From Nocardia xishanensis NBRC 101358 (GTDB lineage: Bacteria > Actinomycetota > Actinomycetes > Mycobacteriales > Mycobacteriaceae): 33,655 nucleotides of DNA. Both the position numbers and the translations under genes were made by a program. The stretch lies in contig NZ_BDCF01000069.1 in NCBI RefSeq assembly GCF_001613365.1, positions 1 to 33,655 of the forward strand, given 5' to 3'. Below, piece by piece: positions 15,672-22,660 of this stretch (its first letter is position 1; every line of letters begins with the position of its first letter). The notes below the pieces were generated by a model that saw only the letters and a list, made by a program, of their open reading frames with translations, did not search any database and was not told the origin of the DNA.

Positions 15672-17483
15672 TCAGTTCAGCGGCGCCGAACGCCACCAGC
15701 GCAGCACCTCGTCGATGCTGCCGACGATGCCGTCGGTGTACATGAGGAACTGCGCACGATCCGGGTCGCCGGTGAAGACGGTGACCAGCTTCGGGCCGCT
15801 GTTGTCGAATCGGTAGTTGGTGTAGGACTTCCCGCCGTTGCTGTCGGTCGACTTGGTGGCGCTCGACGGCAGGTTGTTCAGCGCCGCCTGCACGTCTGCG
15901 GCCGACTTGTAGACGTAGATGGTGAAGAACGGATCGTCGTTGCCGCCGCCGCCGAAGCAGTCCCACTGGTAGGCCCATTTGCCGAAATCCGGTGTGCCGC
16001 TGGTGGGTACAGACGGCCGGTCCGGTGAGTATGCGCCGCAGGTGGCGCCGTTGTATCCGATGTCTCCGTCCTTGTCGGCCGGAACCATGTGCGGGAACTC
16101 GTTGCTGATCGCGTCGGCGTCGGCGGCCACCGGGCGCTTGCCGGGCGAGGTGCTCGTCGGCGCCGCACTGGTGGTGGTGCCGCCGCCACCGGAGGACGAA
16201 CCACCGCTGACCGCGACGGCGATGCCGACGACCACGGCGATCAACACGACAACGCCGACGGCGAGCGCGGCGATCAGGCCGGTGTTGGACTTGCGCGGCG
16301 GCTGGTGGCCGCCCATCGCGTGTGCCCCGCCCATCGGCGGTCCGGGCGGCGACGCGAAGCCGAACTGACTTTGCTGCGGATACTGCGTGGCGGCGCCGGT
16401 CTGCTGGTGCGGATACTGCGTGGCAGGGCCGGTCTGCTGGTGCGGACCGGCCGCGGTGGGCATCGCGCCCTGCGGCGTGGTCATCGGCTGACCGGTCAGC
16501 GGCTGGGAACCGCTCGTCGTCGGGCCGACCGGGTACTGCCCGCCGGTGACCGGAATCGGCCCGCCGGTGATCGGATGCGGACCCGAGATCGGTTGTGGCG
16601 GAGCGGTGACCGGGCGCGGGCCGCCGGCCAGCGGCATCGACGGCACGCTCTGCCCCGACAGCGCGGCCTGCGCCGCCGCCGCGAACTCCGAGCAACTGGC
16701 GAAACGATCGTCGGGCCGCTTGGCCATCGCCTTGGCCAGCACGCCGTCCAGTGCGAACGGCAGCCCGGGGCGCACGCTGCTCAACGCGGGCGGCGCCGAC
16801 TGGAGGTGACCCTGGATGACCTGCGCCGGGTTGGTGGCCGCGAACGGACCGCTGCCGGTGAACAACCAGAACAGCGCGCACGCCAGCGAGTACTGATCGG
16901 AACGGTGGTCGAGCGCCGCGCCGGTGAGCTGCTCGGGCGAGGCGTAGGCCAGGGTGGCGGTGAAAGTACCGGTCTGGGTGAGGTGGCCGGTGTCGTCACG
17001 GAGCCGGGCGATGCCGAAATCGGTGAGGTACACGCGTTCGCCGCGGCCGCCGGTGGAGCGGGCCAGCAGGATGTTCGCCGGCTTCACGTCGCGGTGCAGT
17101 ACGCCCATGCCGTGCGCGTAGTCCAGCGCGTCGGCGGTCTCCTTGACGATCTGCACGGCGCGCGCGGGCGGCAGCGTCTTCGGATCCACCGAGGCGGCGT
17201 CGATTCCGTCGATGTACTGCATCGAGATCCACAGCTGCTCGTCTTCCAGACCGCGGTCGTAGACCGTGACGATGCCGGGGTGGTCGAGCCGGGCGACCAG
17301 ATCCGCCTCCCGTTCGAACCGCGCCCGCACCTCCTTGTCGAAGAACAATTCCCGGTTCAACAGCTTCAGCGCTGTCATCCGCGGCAGCCGCGGATGCTTC
17401 GCCAGGTACACCGAACCCATGCCACCGCGACCCAATTGCCGTTCGATGACATAGCCGGCGAAAGCCTCACCGCTGGCCAGCAT
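15672..17483 (-). CDS. Transmembrane Ser/Thr protein kinase 2 of tandem array
   Basis: 603-aa receptor kinase, closely paralogous to its downstream neighbour. Kinase domain at about residues 10-275 with GRGGMGSVYLAKHPRLP, HRDVKPANILL, LTDFGIARL and YASPEQL, all catalytic residues intact. The linker is rich in PITGGP, QTG and QYP repeats. It includes an exact-phase duplication (HQQTGPATQYP/HQQTGAATQYP) encoded by a 33-bp tandem repeat. Membrane helix at about 402-425, Ser/Gly spacer, then the extracytoplasmic domain with Cys482 (GYNGATC), Cys509 (WDCFGG) and C-terminal EVLRWWRSAPLN. ATG 17483 is chosen because MLASGEAFAGYVIERQLG aligns with both paralogues; the frame is open to 17537 without recognisable sequence. 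Middle gene of three on this strand. Confidence 0.96.
   Translation of the reverse strand: MLASGEAFAGYVIERQLGRGGMGSVYLAKHPRLPRMTALKLLNRELFFDKEVRARFEREADLVARLDHPGIVTVYDRGLEDEQLWISMQYIDGIDAASVDPKTLPPARAVQIVKETADALDYAHGMGVLHRDVKPANILLARSTGGRGERVYLTDFGIARLRDDTGHLTQTGTFTATLAYASPEQLTGAALDHRSDQYSLACALFWLFTGSGPFAATNPAQVIQGHLQSAPPALSSVRPGLPFALDGVLAKAMAKRPDDRFASCSEFAAAAQAALSGQSVPSMPLAGGPRPVTAPPQPISGPHPITGGPIPVTGGQYPVGPTTSGSQPLTGQPMTTPQGAMPTAAGPHQQTGPATQYPHQQTGAATQYPQQSQFGFASPPGPPMGGAHAMGGHQPPRKSNTGLIAALAVGVVVLIAVVVGIAVAVSGGSSSGGGGTTTSAAPTSTSPGKRPVAADADAISNEFPHMVPADKDGDIGYNGATCGAYSPDRPSVPTSGTPDFGKWAYQWDCFGGGGNDDPFFTIYVYKSAADVQAALNNLPSSATKSTDSNGGKSYTNYRFDNSGPKLVTVFTGDPDRAQFLMYTDGIVGSIDEVLRWWRSAPLN
16375..16440 (-). 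repeat. 33-bp tandem duplication in kinase 2 linker
   Basis: Two adjacent 33-bp copies (16375-16407 and 16408-16440) with two mismatches, followed by a short partial third, encoding HQQTGPATQYP-like units. In frame, so it lengthens the disordered juxtamembrane linker without disrupting the protein. Confidence 0.8.
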
Positions 17484-17644
17484 GTCTGCTCCAATTCCCG
17501 CCTGCACCGGGACCCACCGGGAACAGGCGTACAGCATAAGAATGCGCGGTCAGCGCTTTACCCGACCACGGAAAACATCGAAACCTTAGCAGCAGTCGCA
17601 CGGCCCCAGAGCCCCCCGAGGAGTCGGGGTACGCCAGGCGACAT

Positions 17645-17663
17645 CCATAGCGAAAAGCTATGG
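17645..17663 (-). other. Stem-loop over the stop codon of kinase 3
   Basis: CCATAGC and GCTATGG form a perfect 7-bp stem with a 5-base loop. The kinase 3 stop codon (TAG, 17658-17660) lies in one arm. There is no T-tract, so it may affect mRNA stability or read-through between kinases rather than act as a strong terminator. The rest of the 174-bp gap to the next kinase start shows no clear promoter. Confidence 0.35.
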
Positions 17664-19958
17664 CGGAGGGCGTGGTTCGGGCGGTTGCGGGCCGTTTCCC
17701 GGCCCCTGCCCCGCGGGCGCGATCCTCCCCCGCACCCGGTCCGGCAGCGCGATCGTGATCGGCCGCGGCGTGCGTCGCGTCGGCCTCGGCGGCGCTGGTT
17801 CGTTACGTCCCTGCGGCGAACGACCGGTGCCCGTCGAATCCTGCTGCGGCGCGGGCTCGTTCCGCCCGGACGCCGAAGGGCCGGTTTGCGTCGAACCCGG
17901 CCGCGGCCGCTGCGGCACAGGCTCGCTTCGTCCAGGCGCCGAATGGCCGGTATCCATCGAACCCTGCTGTGGCCGCCGCGGAAAGGGCTCGTTCTGTCCG
18001 GGTGCCGAACGCCCGGTTTCCGCCGAACCCAGCTGTGGCCGTTGCGGCACAGGCCAGCTCGGTCCGGGAGCCGAACGACCTGTGTCGATCGAATCCCGCT
18101 GCGGCCGCTGCGCGTCGGAGTCCGAGCGCGGAGAGTGCGGCCGTGCTCTCTCGCCGGTCGGCGACGACGCGTTCGGCGACGAGACATTCGGCGACGACGC
18201 CGCGTTCGACGACGCGGCATTCGGTAAGGGGGCCGTCGGGGGCGGAGCGGTCGCACGTCCGGCGTCCGGACGCGGCGGCGGCACATCGGCCGGACGGGAG
18301 AAAGCAGTCTGCGGCGCGGCGTGCGAATACCCGGTGTTTCCGTGCGGCATGCCGCCACGAGTCAGATCCACGGCACGGCGCGACGGAGAACCGGGCGGCG
18401 CGGCACCGTGAACCGCGCCGTTATGCGGTGTGGCCCCGGTCAGATCCGCGGCTCGGTGCGAGGGAGGCACGGGCAGCGTCCCACCGTGGACCCCGCCGTT
18501 GTGCGGGGTGCCCCCGGTCCAATCCACCGCACTGTGCGAGGGATGCGTCGGCCGCGTCCCACCATGCGCGCCGCCGTTGTGCGATGCGCTCCCGGTCTGA
18601 TTCGCCACCGGCGGCCGAGGCGGAACAGCGGCGCGGCCCGGCACGCCGGTGTGGTTGGGCGCGCCGGTGTGCGGAACCGAATGCGGATTCGGCGCAAAGC
18701 TCGTCGGCGGCATCCCGTCGGTACGCGGCACGAACCCGGTGGGCGGCACGAAGCCGGTGTGCGGCGGCACGCCGGGCGTGTGCACACCGGAGTGCGGCGG
18801 TCCGCCGGTCTGCGTGGACCGGCCATGCGCAGCCGCACCGGTGTGCGCCGGAGCGCTGACATGCGGTGGGCCACCGATCTGCGGCGCGGCGGTGCTCGGA
18901 GCCGGGCCGGTGTGCGCCGGTGATCCGACGGTCGGGCTGCCGGTCTGCGGTCCCGTCGCTTGCGGCGGATGCGCGCCGGGGCCGAAACCAGTGTGAGGCG
19001 GCGGTGGAGCGGCCTGCGTGGCGAACCCGGTGTGGGGCGGCGCAGCGGCGTCGACTCGGGTGGCGAACCCGATGTGCGGGGGTACGGAGGCGGTCGGCGA
19101 ATGCGGAGCGGGTGGGGTGGGGTCGCCGGAGGCGAGGGCCTGGCGGGCGGCGACGGCGAAATCGGTGCAGCTCGGGAAGCGGTCGGCGGGGCGTTTGGCG
19201 AGGGCGCGGGCCATCACGGCGTCCAAGGCGGCGGGCAGACCGCGGCGGCTGCGGGACAGTGACGGCACGGGCGCGCCGATGTGGCCGTTCATTACCGCGG
19301 CGGGAGTCGCGCCGGGAAAGGGGACGTTGCCCGTTAGCATCCAGAACAGGGTGCAGGCCAGCGAGTACTGGTCGGCGCGGTGGTCGAGCGGCTGGCCGCT
19401 GAGCTGTTCTGGCGCGGCGTAGGCCAACGTTGCGGTGATGGTGCCCGCCGAGGTGAGCGTGGTGTCCGCGTTGCGCATGCCCGCGATGCCGAAGTCGGTG
19501 AGCAGCACCCGTTCCGGGTGTCCGATGGGCGCCTTGGCCAGCAGGATGTTGGCGGGTTTGACGTCGCGGTGCAGCACCCCGTTGGCGTGCGCGAAATCCA
19601 GGGCCGCCGCGGTCTCGGCGATGATCTGCACCGCACGCCAGGCGGCGAGCACGTCCACGTCGGCGCTCGCGGCGTCCGAGCCTGGGACGAACTGCATGGA
19701 GATCCACAGCTGCTCGTCCTCTGCCCCGCGGTCGTAGACGGTGACGATATTGGGGTGATCGAGCTGGGCGACCAGATCGGCCTCCCGCTCGAAGCGCCCC
19801 CTGATCTCGAGATCGCCGTACAGCTCGCGATCGAGCAGCTTCAGCGCGGTCATTCGCGGCAACCGCGGGTGCTGGGCCAGATACACCGTGCCCATGCCGC
19901 CCTGACCCAGCACACGCTTGACCACGTAACCGGCAAAGATTTCGCCAGTACGCAACAA
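17658..19958 (-). CDS. Soluble Ser/Thr protein kinase 3 with long repeat-rich tail
   Basis: 766-aa protein. The N-terminal kinase domain (about 1-275) is paralogous to the two downstream kinases, with GQGGMGTVYLAQHPRLP, HRDVKPANILL, LTDFGIAGM and YAAPEQL, and looks active. No membrane helix or extracytoplasmic domain follows. Instead there are about 490 residues rich in Pro, Gly, His, Thr and Ser: HTGF/HTG-type repeats (about 295-450), three 26-aa units (PHNGGVHGG-type), an Ala/Ser/Asn stretch, and almost five 22-aa units (GSxxTGRSAPGxxEPxPQRPQ type, about 618-724). The start must be TTG at 19958 or the adjacent TTG, because a TGA lies in frame just upstream; an AGGGGGGGTG ribosome-binding stretch precedes it. 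The tail is probably a disordered docking or phospho-acceptor region. First gene of the array. Confidence 0.93.
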   Translation of the reverse strand: MLRTGEIFAGYVVKRVLGQGGMGTVYLAQHPRLPRMTALKLLDRELYGDLEIRGRFEREADLVAQLDHPNIVTVYDRGAEDEQLWISMQFVPGSDAASADVDVLAAWRAVQIIAETAAALDFAHANGVLHRDVKPANILLAKAPIGHPERVLLTDFGIAGMRNADTTLTSAGTITATLAYAAPEQLSGQPLDHRADQYSLACTLFWMLTGNVPFPGATPAAVMNGHIGAPVPSLSRSRRGLPAALDAVMARALAKRPADRFPSCTDFAVAARQALASGDPTPPAPHSPTASVPPHIGFATRVDAAAPPHTGFATQAAPPPPHTGFGPGAHPPQATGPQTGSPTVGSPAHTGPAPSTAAPQIGGPPHVSAPAHTGAAAHGRSTQTGGPPHSGVHTPGVPPHTGFVPPTGFVPRTDGMPPTSFAPNPHSVPHTGAPNHTGVPGRAAVPPRPPVANQTGSASHNGGAHGGTRPTHPSHSAVDWTGGTPHNGGVHGGTLPVPPSHRAADLTGATPHNGAVHGAAPPGSPSRRAVDLTRGGMPHGNTGYSHAAPQTAFSRPADVPPPRPDAGRATAPPPTAPLPNAASSNAASSPNVSSPNASSPTGERARPHSPRSDSDAQRPQRDSIDTGRSAPGPSWPVPQRPQLGSAETGRSAPGQNEPFPRRPQQGSMDTGHSAPGRSEPVPQRPRPGSTQTGPSASGRNEPAPQQDSTGTGRSPQGRNEPAPPRPTRRTPRPITIALPDRVRGRIAPAGQGPGNGPQPPEPRPPP
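17787..18107 (-). repeat. 66-bp coding repeats in kinase 3 tail
   Basis: Nearly five degenerate in-frame copies of a 66-bp unit, encoding 22-aa blocks built on GS-TGRSAPG-NEP-PQRPQ. Each block carries a TGRS or TGxS segment that could be a phospho-acceptor, which is an inference. The divergence between copies suggests selection on the protein pattern rather than a very recent expansion. Confidence 0.75.
18363..18596 (-). repeat. Three 78-bp coding repeats in kinase 3 tail
   Basis: Three consecutive 78-bp units (18519-18596, 18441-18518, 18363-18440), each encoding a 26-aa block of form TGxxPHNGxVHGGxxPxxPSHRAxDL. His and Gly are periodic. The units are in frame and contiguous. Confidence 0.75.
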
Positions 19959-20111
19959 GGTGATTCACCCCCCCTCATCGGGTCGAGCACGTGGATCCTA
20001 CCGATGTATCTCGCGGACCCGCGTGGACGCAACAGTCCTTCGATTCTCGGCTATTCGCCGGTGGATCGCCGGTTCTCCGCGATGTCGGTGCCGCCCACTA
20101 CGCTGAGCCCC

Positions 20112-20882
20112 ATGCGCATTGGAGCACACGTCCGGCTCGACAGCGATCCGATCGGCTTCGGTGAGAAACTCGGCGCCGATGTCATTCAGATGTTCGTCGT
20201 CGATCCGCAGAGCTGGGACAAGCCGGTTCCGCATCCGCGGACCGATGAGATCCTCGCCAGCCCGATCGATGTGGTGGTGCACTCCTCCTATCAGATCAAC
20301 GTGGCGAGCCTCAACAACCGGCTGCGGATGCCCTCCCGCAACGCGGTCGCCCAGCAGGCGAAGGCCGCCGCGGAGCTCGGCGCGTTCGGCCTGGTCGTGC
20401 ACGGCGGGCATGTGCGCTCCGACGCCGAGGTGGACACCGGAATCGACAACTGGCGCAAGCTGTTCGAACGCCAGCAGGACAAGGGCGGCTTCGCGGTGCC
20501 GATCCTGATCGAGAACACCGCGGGCGGCAACCACGCCATGGCCAGGCATTTCGACTCCATCGCCCGGCTGTGGGATGCGGTCGGCGATTACGGCGCGGGC
20601 TTCTGCCTCGACACCTGCCACGCCTGGGCCGGCGGCGAGGAACTGCTCGGCGTCGTCGACCGGATCAAGGCCATCACCGGCCGCATCGACCTGGTGCACC
20701 TGAACTCCTCGCGCGACGAATTCAACTCCGGCGCCGACCGGCACGCCAACTTCGCCGACGGCACCATCGACCCGCAGCTGCTCGCCGAGGTGTGCCGCAG
20801 CGCGGGCGCGCCGGTGGTGTTGGAGACCCCGGCCGAGGGCGTCGCGGAGGATCTCGCCTATCTGCGTGAGCACGTCGGCTGA
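20112..20882 (+). CDS. nfo: Deoxyribonuclease IV (AP endonuclease, Nfo/EndoIV)
   Basis: 256-aa base-excision-repair enzyme that cleaves DNA 5' of abasic sites with three metal ions. The metal-ligand motifs can be read in order: VHSSYQINVAS, VHGGHV, LIENTAGG, CLDTCHAWAGG, LVHLNSS, DRHANFADG and VVLETP, which supply the expected His, Glu and Asp ligands. The sequence closely follows mycobacterial End (Rv0670), for example HAMARHFDSIARLWDAVGD and DRIKAITGRIDLVH. The start is ATG 20112 (MRIGAHV), matching the family; the upstream in-frame extension lies over the kinase 3 start region and is not coding. It is divergent from the kinase array, with 153 bp between them, and stands alone. Confidence 0.96.
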   Translation: MRIGAHVRLDSDPIGFGEKLGADVIQMFVVDPQSWDKPVPHPRTDEILASPIDVVVHSSYQINVASLNNRLRMPSRNAVAQQAKAAAELGAFGLVVHGGHVRSDAEVDTGIDNWRKLFERQQDKGGFAVPILIENTAGGNHAMARHFDSIARLWDAVGDYGAGFCLDTCHAWAGGEELLGVVDRIKAITGRIDLVHLNSSRDEFNSGADRHANFADGTIDPQLLAEVCRSAGAPVVLETPAEGVAEDLAYLREHVG

Positions 20883-20904
20883 TCTGCCTCTGGCAGCGGG
20901 CTGC

Positions 20905-20931
20905 GGGGCACTTCTGGGGCGCGCGGGGCAC
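20905..20931 (+). repeat. 20-bp-spaced direct repeat upstream of the dioxygenase gene
   Basis: GCGGGGCAC occurs twice, its GGGGCAC cores starting at 20905 and 20925, exactly 20 bp or two helical turns apart. Such spacing can suit a tandem activator site. The composition is GC-rich, so chance cannot be excluded. Confidence 0.25.
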
Positions 20932-21029
20932 GTGTTGGGATCATGCCGACGAAAACCCTGGTCGGGGCGGGTTTCCGGGTGATGTGCTCTACCGCGCATC
21001 AACCGTCCTCGACAGCGAAGGTGATCACC

Positions 21030-21968
21030 ATGACGATCGCAACCGCCCCCACTGTTTCGGTGACCAAGCTCGGCGCCCGCATCGGCGCTCGGGTCGACAA
21101 CGTCCGGCTCGGCGGCGACCTGGACGCGGCGTCGGTCGACGTGATCCGCCGCGCTCTGCTCGAACACAAGGTCGTCTTCTTCCGCGGCCAGGACCACCTC
21201 ACCGAGGACGGGCAGTACGAGTTCGCAGAGCTGCTCGGCACCCCGACCACTCCGCACCCGACGGTCACCTCGCACGGCGAGAAGAGCCTGGCCATCGACT
21301 CCGAATACGGCCGCGCCAACAGCTGGCACACCGATGTCACGTTCGTCGACCGCATTCCGGTCGACCGCATTCCGAAGGCCTCGATCCTGCGCGCGGTGAC
21401 CCTGCCGGCCTATGGCGGCTCCACCACGTGGGCCTCCACGGTGGCCGCCTACGAATCGCTGCCCGAGCCGCTGAAGCTGCTCGCCGAGAACCTGCGCGCG
21501 GTGCACACCAACGTGTACGACTACGCCGCGGCGCACGGCGCCAAGGCCCGCCCCAACACCGCCGAGTACCGCGCCGAGTTCGAGTCGACCTACTACGAGA
21601 CCGAGCACCCTGTGGTGCGCGTACACCCGGAGACCGGGGAGAAGGCGCTGCTGGTCGGCCACTTCGTCAAGCACTTCGCCGGCCTGTCCGGCGCCGAATC
21701 CCAGGCCCTGTTCCGCCTGTTCCAGGATCGGGTGACTCGCCTGGAGAACACCGTCCGGTGGAACTGGCAGCTCGGTGACGTGGCGATCTGGGACAACCGC
21801 GCCACCCAGCACTACGCCGTCGACGACTACGACGGCCAGCCGCGCAGGCTGACCCGCATCACCCTGGCGGGCGACGTCCCGGTCGGCGTCGACGGCGTCG
21901 CGAGCACCGTCATCGCGGGCAATGCCGAGCACTACTCGATCATCGAGGAGGTCTCCCGCGCCGCGTGA
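21030..21968 (+). CDS. Fe(II)/2-oxoglutarate-dependent dioxygenase, TauD/alkylsulfatase type
   Basis: 312-aa TauD-family enzyme that couples 2-oxoglutarate decarboxylation to hydroxylation of a sulfonate or alkyl sulfate, releasing sulfite or sulfate. The iron ligands are in NSWHTDVTF (His, Asp) and ATQHYAVDDY (distal His), with the 2-oxoglutarate-binding Arg in RRLTRITL. It closely resembles mycobacterial Rv3406 and AtsK, type II alkylsulfatases: KLGARIGARVDNVRLGGDLD, VVFFRGQ, PVVRVHPETGE, WNWxxGDVAIWDNRATQH. ATG 21030 is chosen from this alignment, with AAGG upstream; the frame is open to 20943 and the extra 29 residues look non-homologous. It probably scavenges sulfur. No sulfate transport genes are adjacent. 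Confidence 0.93.
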   Translation: MTIATAPTVSVTKLGARIGARVDNVRLGGDLDAASVDVIRRALLEHKVVFFRGQDHLTEDGQYEFAELLGTPTTPHPTVTSHGEKSLAIDSEYGRANSWHTDVTFVDRIPVDRIPKASILRAVTLPAYGGSTTWASTVAAYESLPEPLKLLAENLRAVHTNVYDYAAAHGAKARPNTAEYRAEFESTYYETEHPVVRVHPETGEKALLVGHFVKHFAGLSGAESQALFRLFQDRVTRLENTVRWNWQLGDVAIWDNRATQHYAVDDYDGQPRRLTRITLAGDVPVGVDGVASTVIAGNAEHYSIIEEVSRAA

Positions 21969-22035
21969 CCGGCGCCGATGGAGGACCTCCGCCCCGCAGG
22001 ACCGGCCGGAGATATCCGCCCGATTTCGGCCGAAG

Positions 22036-22517
22036 CTACGGCGACCCAGCCTGCGACGGACCCGAGGGCTGGAGTCGATTGTCGACGCGGCCCATGAGCT
22101 GGTCGGGGTAGCGCAGCCCGGCGGCGGCGCCGGGAGGGAGGGCTGCGTCCAGGGCGGCGAGGTGGCCGGCGTCGAGACGGGCGTCGGCGGGCGAGCGAGG
22201 CATCGACGGCCTTTTGGCGTACTGCGGGGTCGAGTCGACGGTGAAGGTGCCCTTGTGCGGGCGGGAGCCGAATTTGGTGGCCACGACGGCTTCCTCCCGC
22301 CGTCGGCCGGCCATGGCACGGCCCAGCAGGGTTTCGTTGTGGCCTGCGCCGTAGACGTCGGCAGTGTCCAGAAGGTTCACCCCAGGTCGAGGGCGCGGTG
22401 GATGGTGGCGATGGACTGGGCGTCGTTGGTGGCTCCGTAGGACTCGGACATGCCCATCAGGCCGAGTCCGACGGCGGAGACCGACGGTCCGTCGATGCCC
22501 AGGGTGCGCTGCTTCAT
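22036..22517 (-). pseudogene. Aldo/keto reductase pseudogene (frameshift plus internal deletion)
   Basis: A normal gene of this family is about 330 aa. Here the N-terminus is intact (MKQRTLGIDGPSVSAVGLGLMGMSESYG to IHRALDLG) and then meets a TGA. Reading resumes one frame over as VNLLDTADVYGAGHNETLLGRAMAGRR, with the NADPH-site Asp and catalytic Tyr (DTADVYG), to VVATKFGSRPHKGTFTVDSTPQYAKR. It then jumps directly to a C-terminal end (LDAGHLAALDAALPPGAAAGLRYPDQLMGRV). The frame break is explained by loss of one G in a G run (C run at 22380-22383 on the plus strand). About 200 codons of the barrel are missing. Not functional as an oxidoreductase. Confidence 0.85.
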
Positions 22518-22540
22518 GGGTGGTGCTCCTTGCGTTGCGG

Positions 22541-22645
22541 ATGGAGGTGGATGCGCGGCAGAAGCCGCACCCCCCGCTCGCCGCCCTCGACGAGGACCAG
22601 CGCCGCGACCTGCGCAACCTGCTGGCACTGATGACCGAGGAGTAG
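22541..22645 (+). pseudogene. C-terminal scrap of a MarR-family regulator
   Basis: Only 34 codons remain: HPPLAALDEDQRRDLRNLLALMTEE and a stop, which resembles the last helix of MarR regulators (LDxxxRRxLxxLLxxL). MarR genes often sit divergent to an aldo/keto reductase, as here, but no winged helix is present in the adjacent DNA. It lies head-to-head with the broken reductase, so both were probably damaged together. Assignment rests on one short helix. Confidence 0.45.
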
Positions 22646-22660
22646 TCCACACTGGTGGCC

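Noticed and set aside
17787..18596. Regular repeats that could suggest a CRISPR array or satellite DNA
   Set aside because: The units are contiguous, in frame with kinase 3, have no unique spacers and diverge at silent and replacement positions. They are protein repeats.
20943..21029. N-terminal extension or sulfur-responsive leader peptide before the alkylsulfatase-type gene
   Set aside because: The 29 extra codons are in frame, but the family alignment begins at ATG 21030, and no recognisable leader-peptide pattern could be read.
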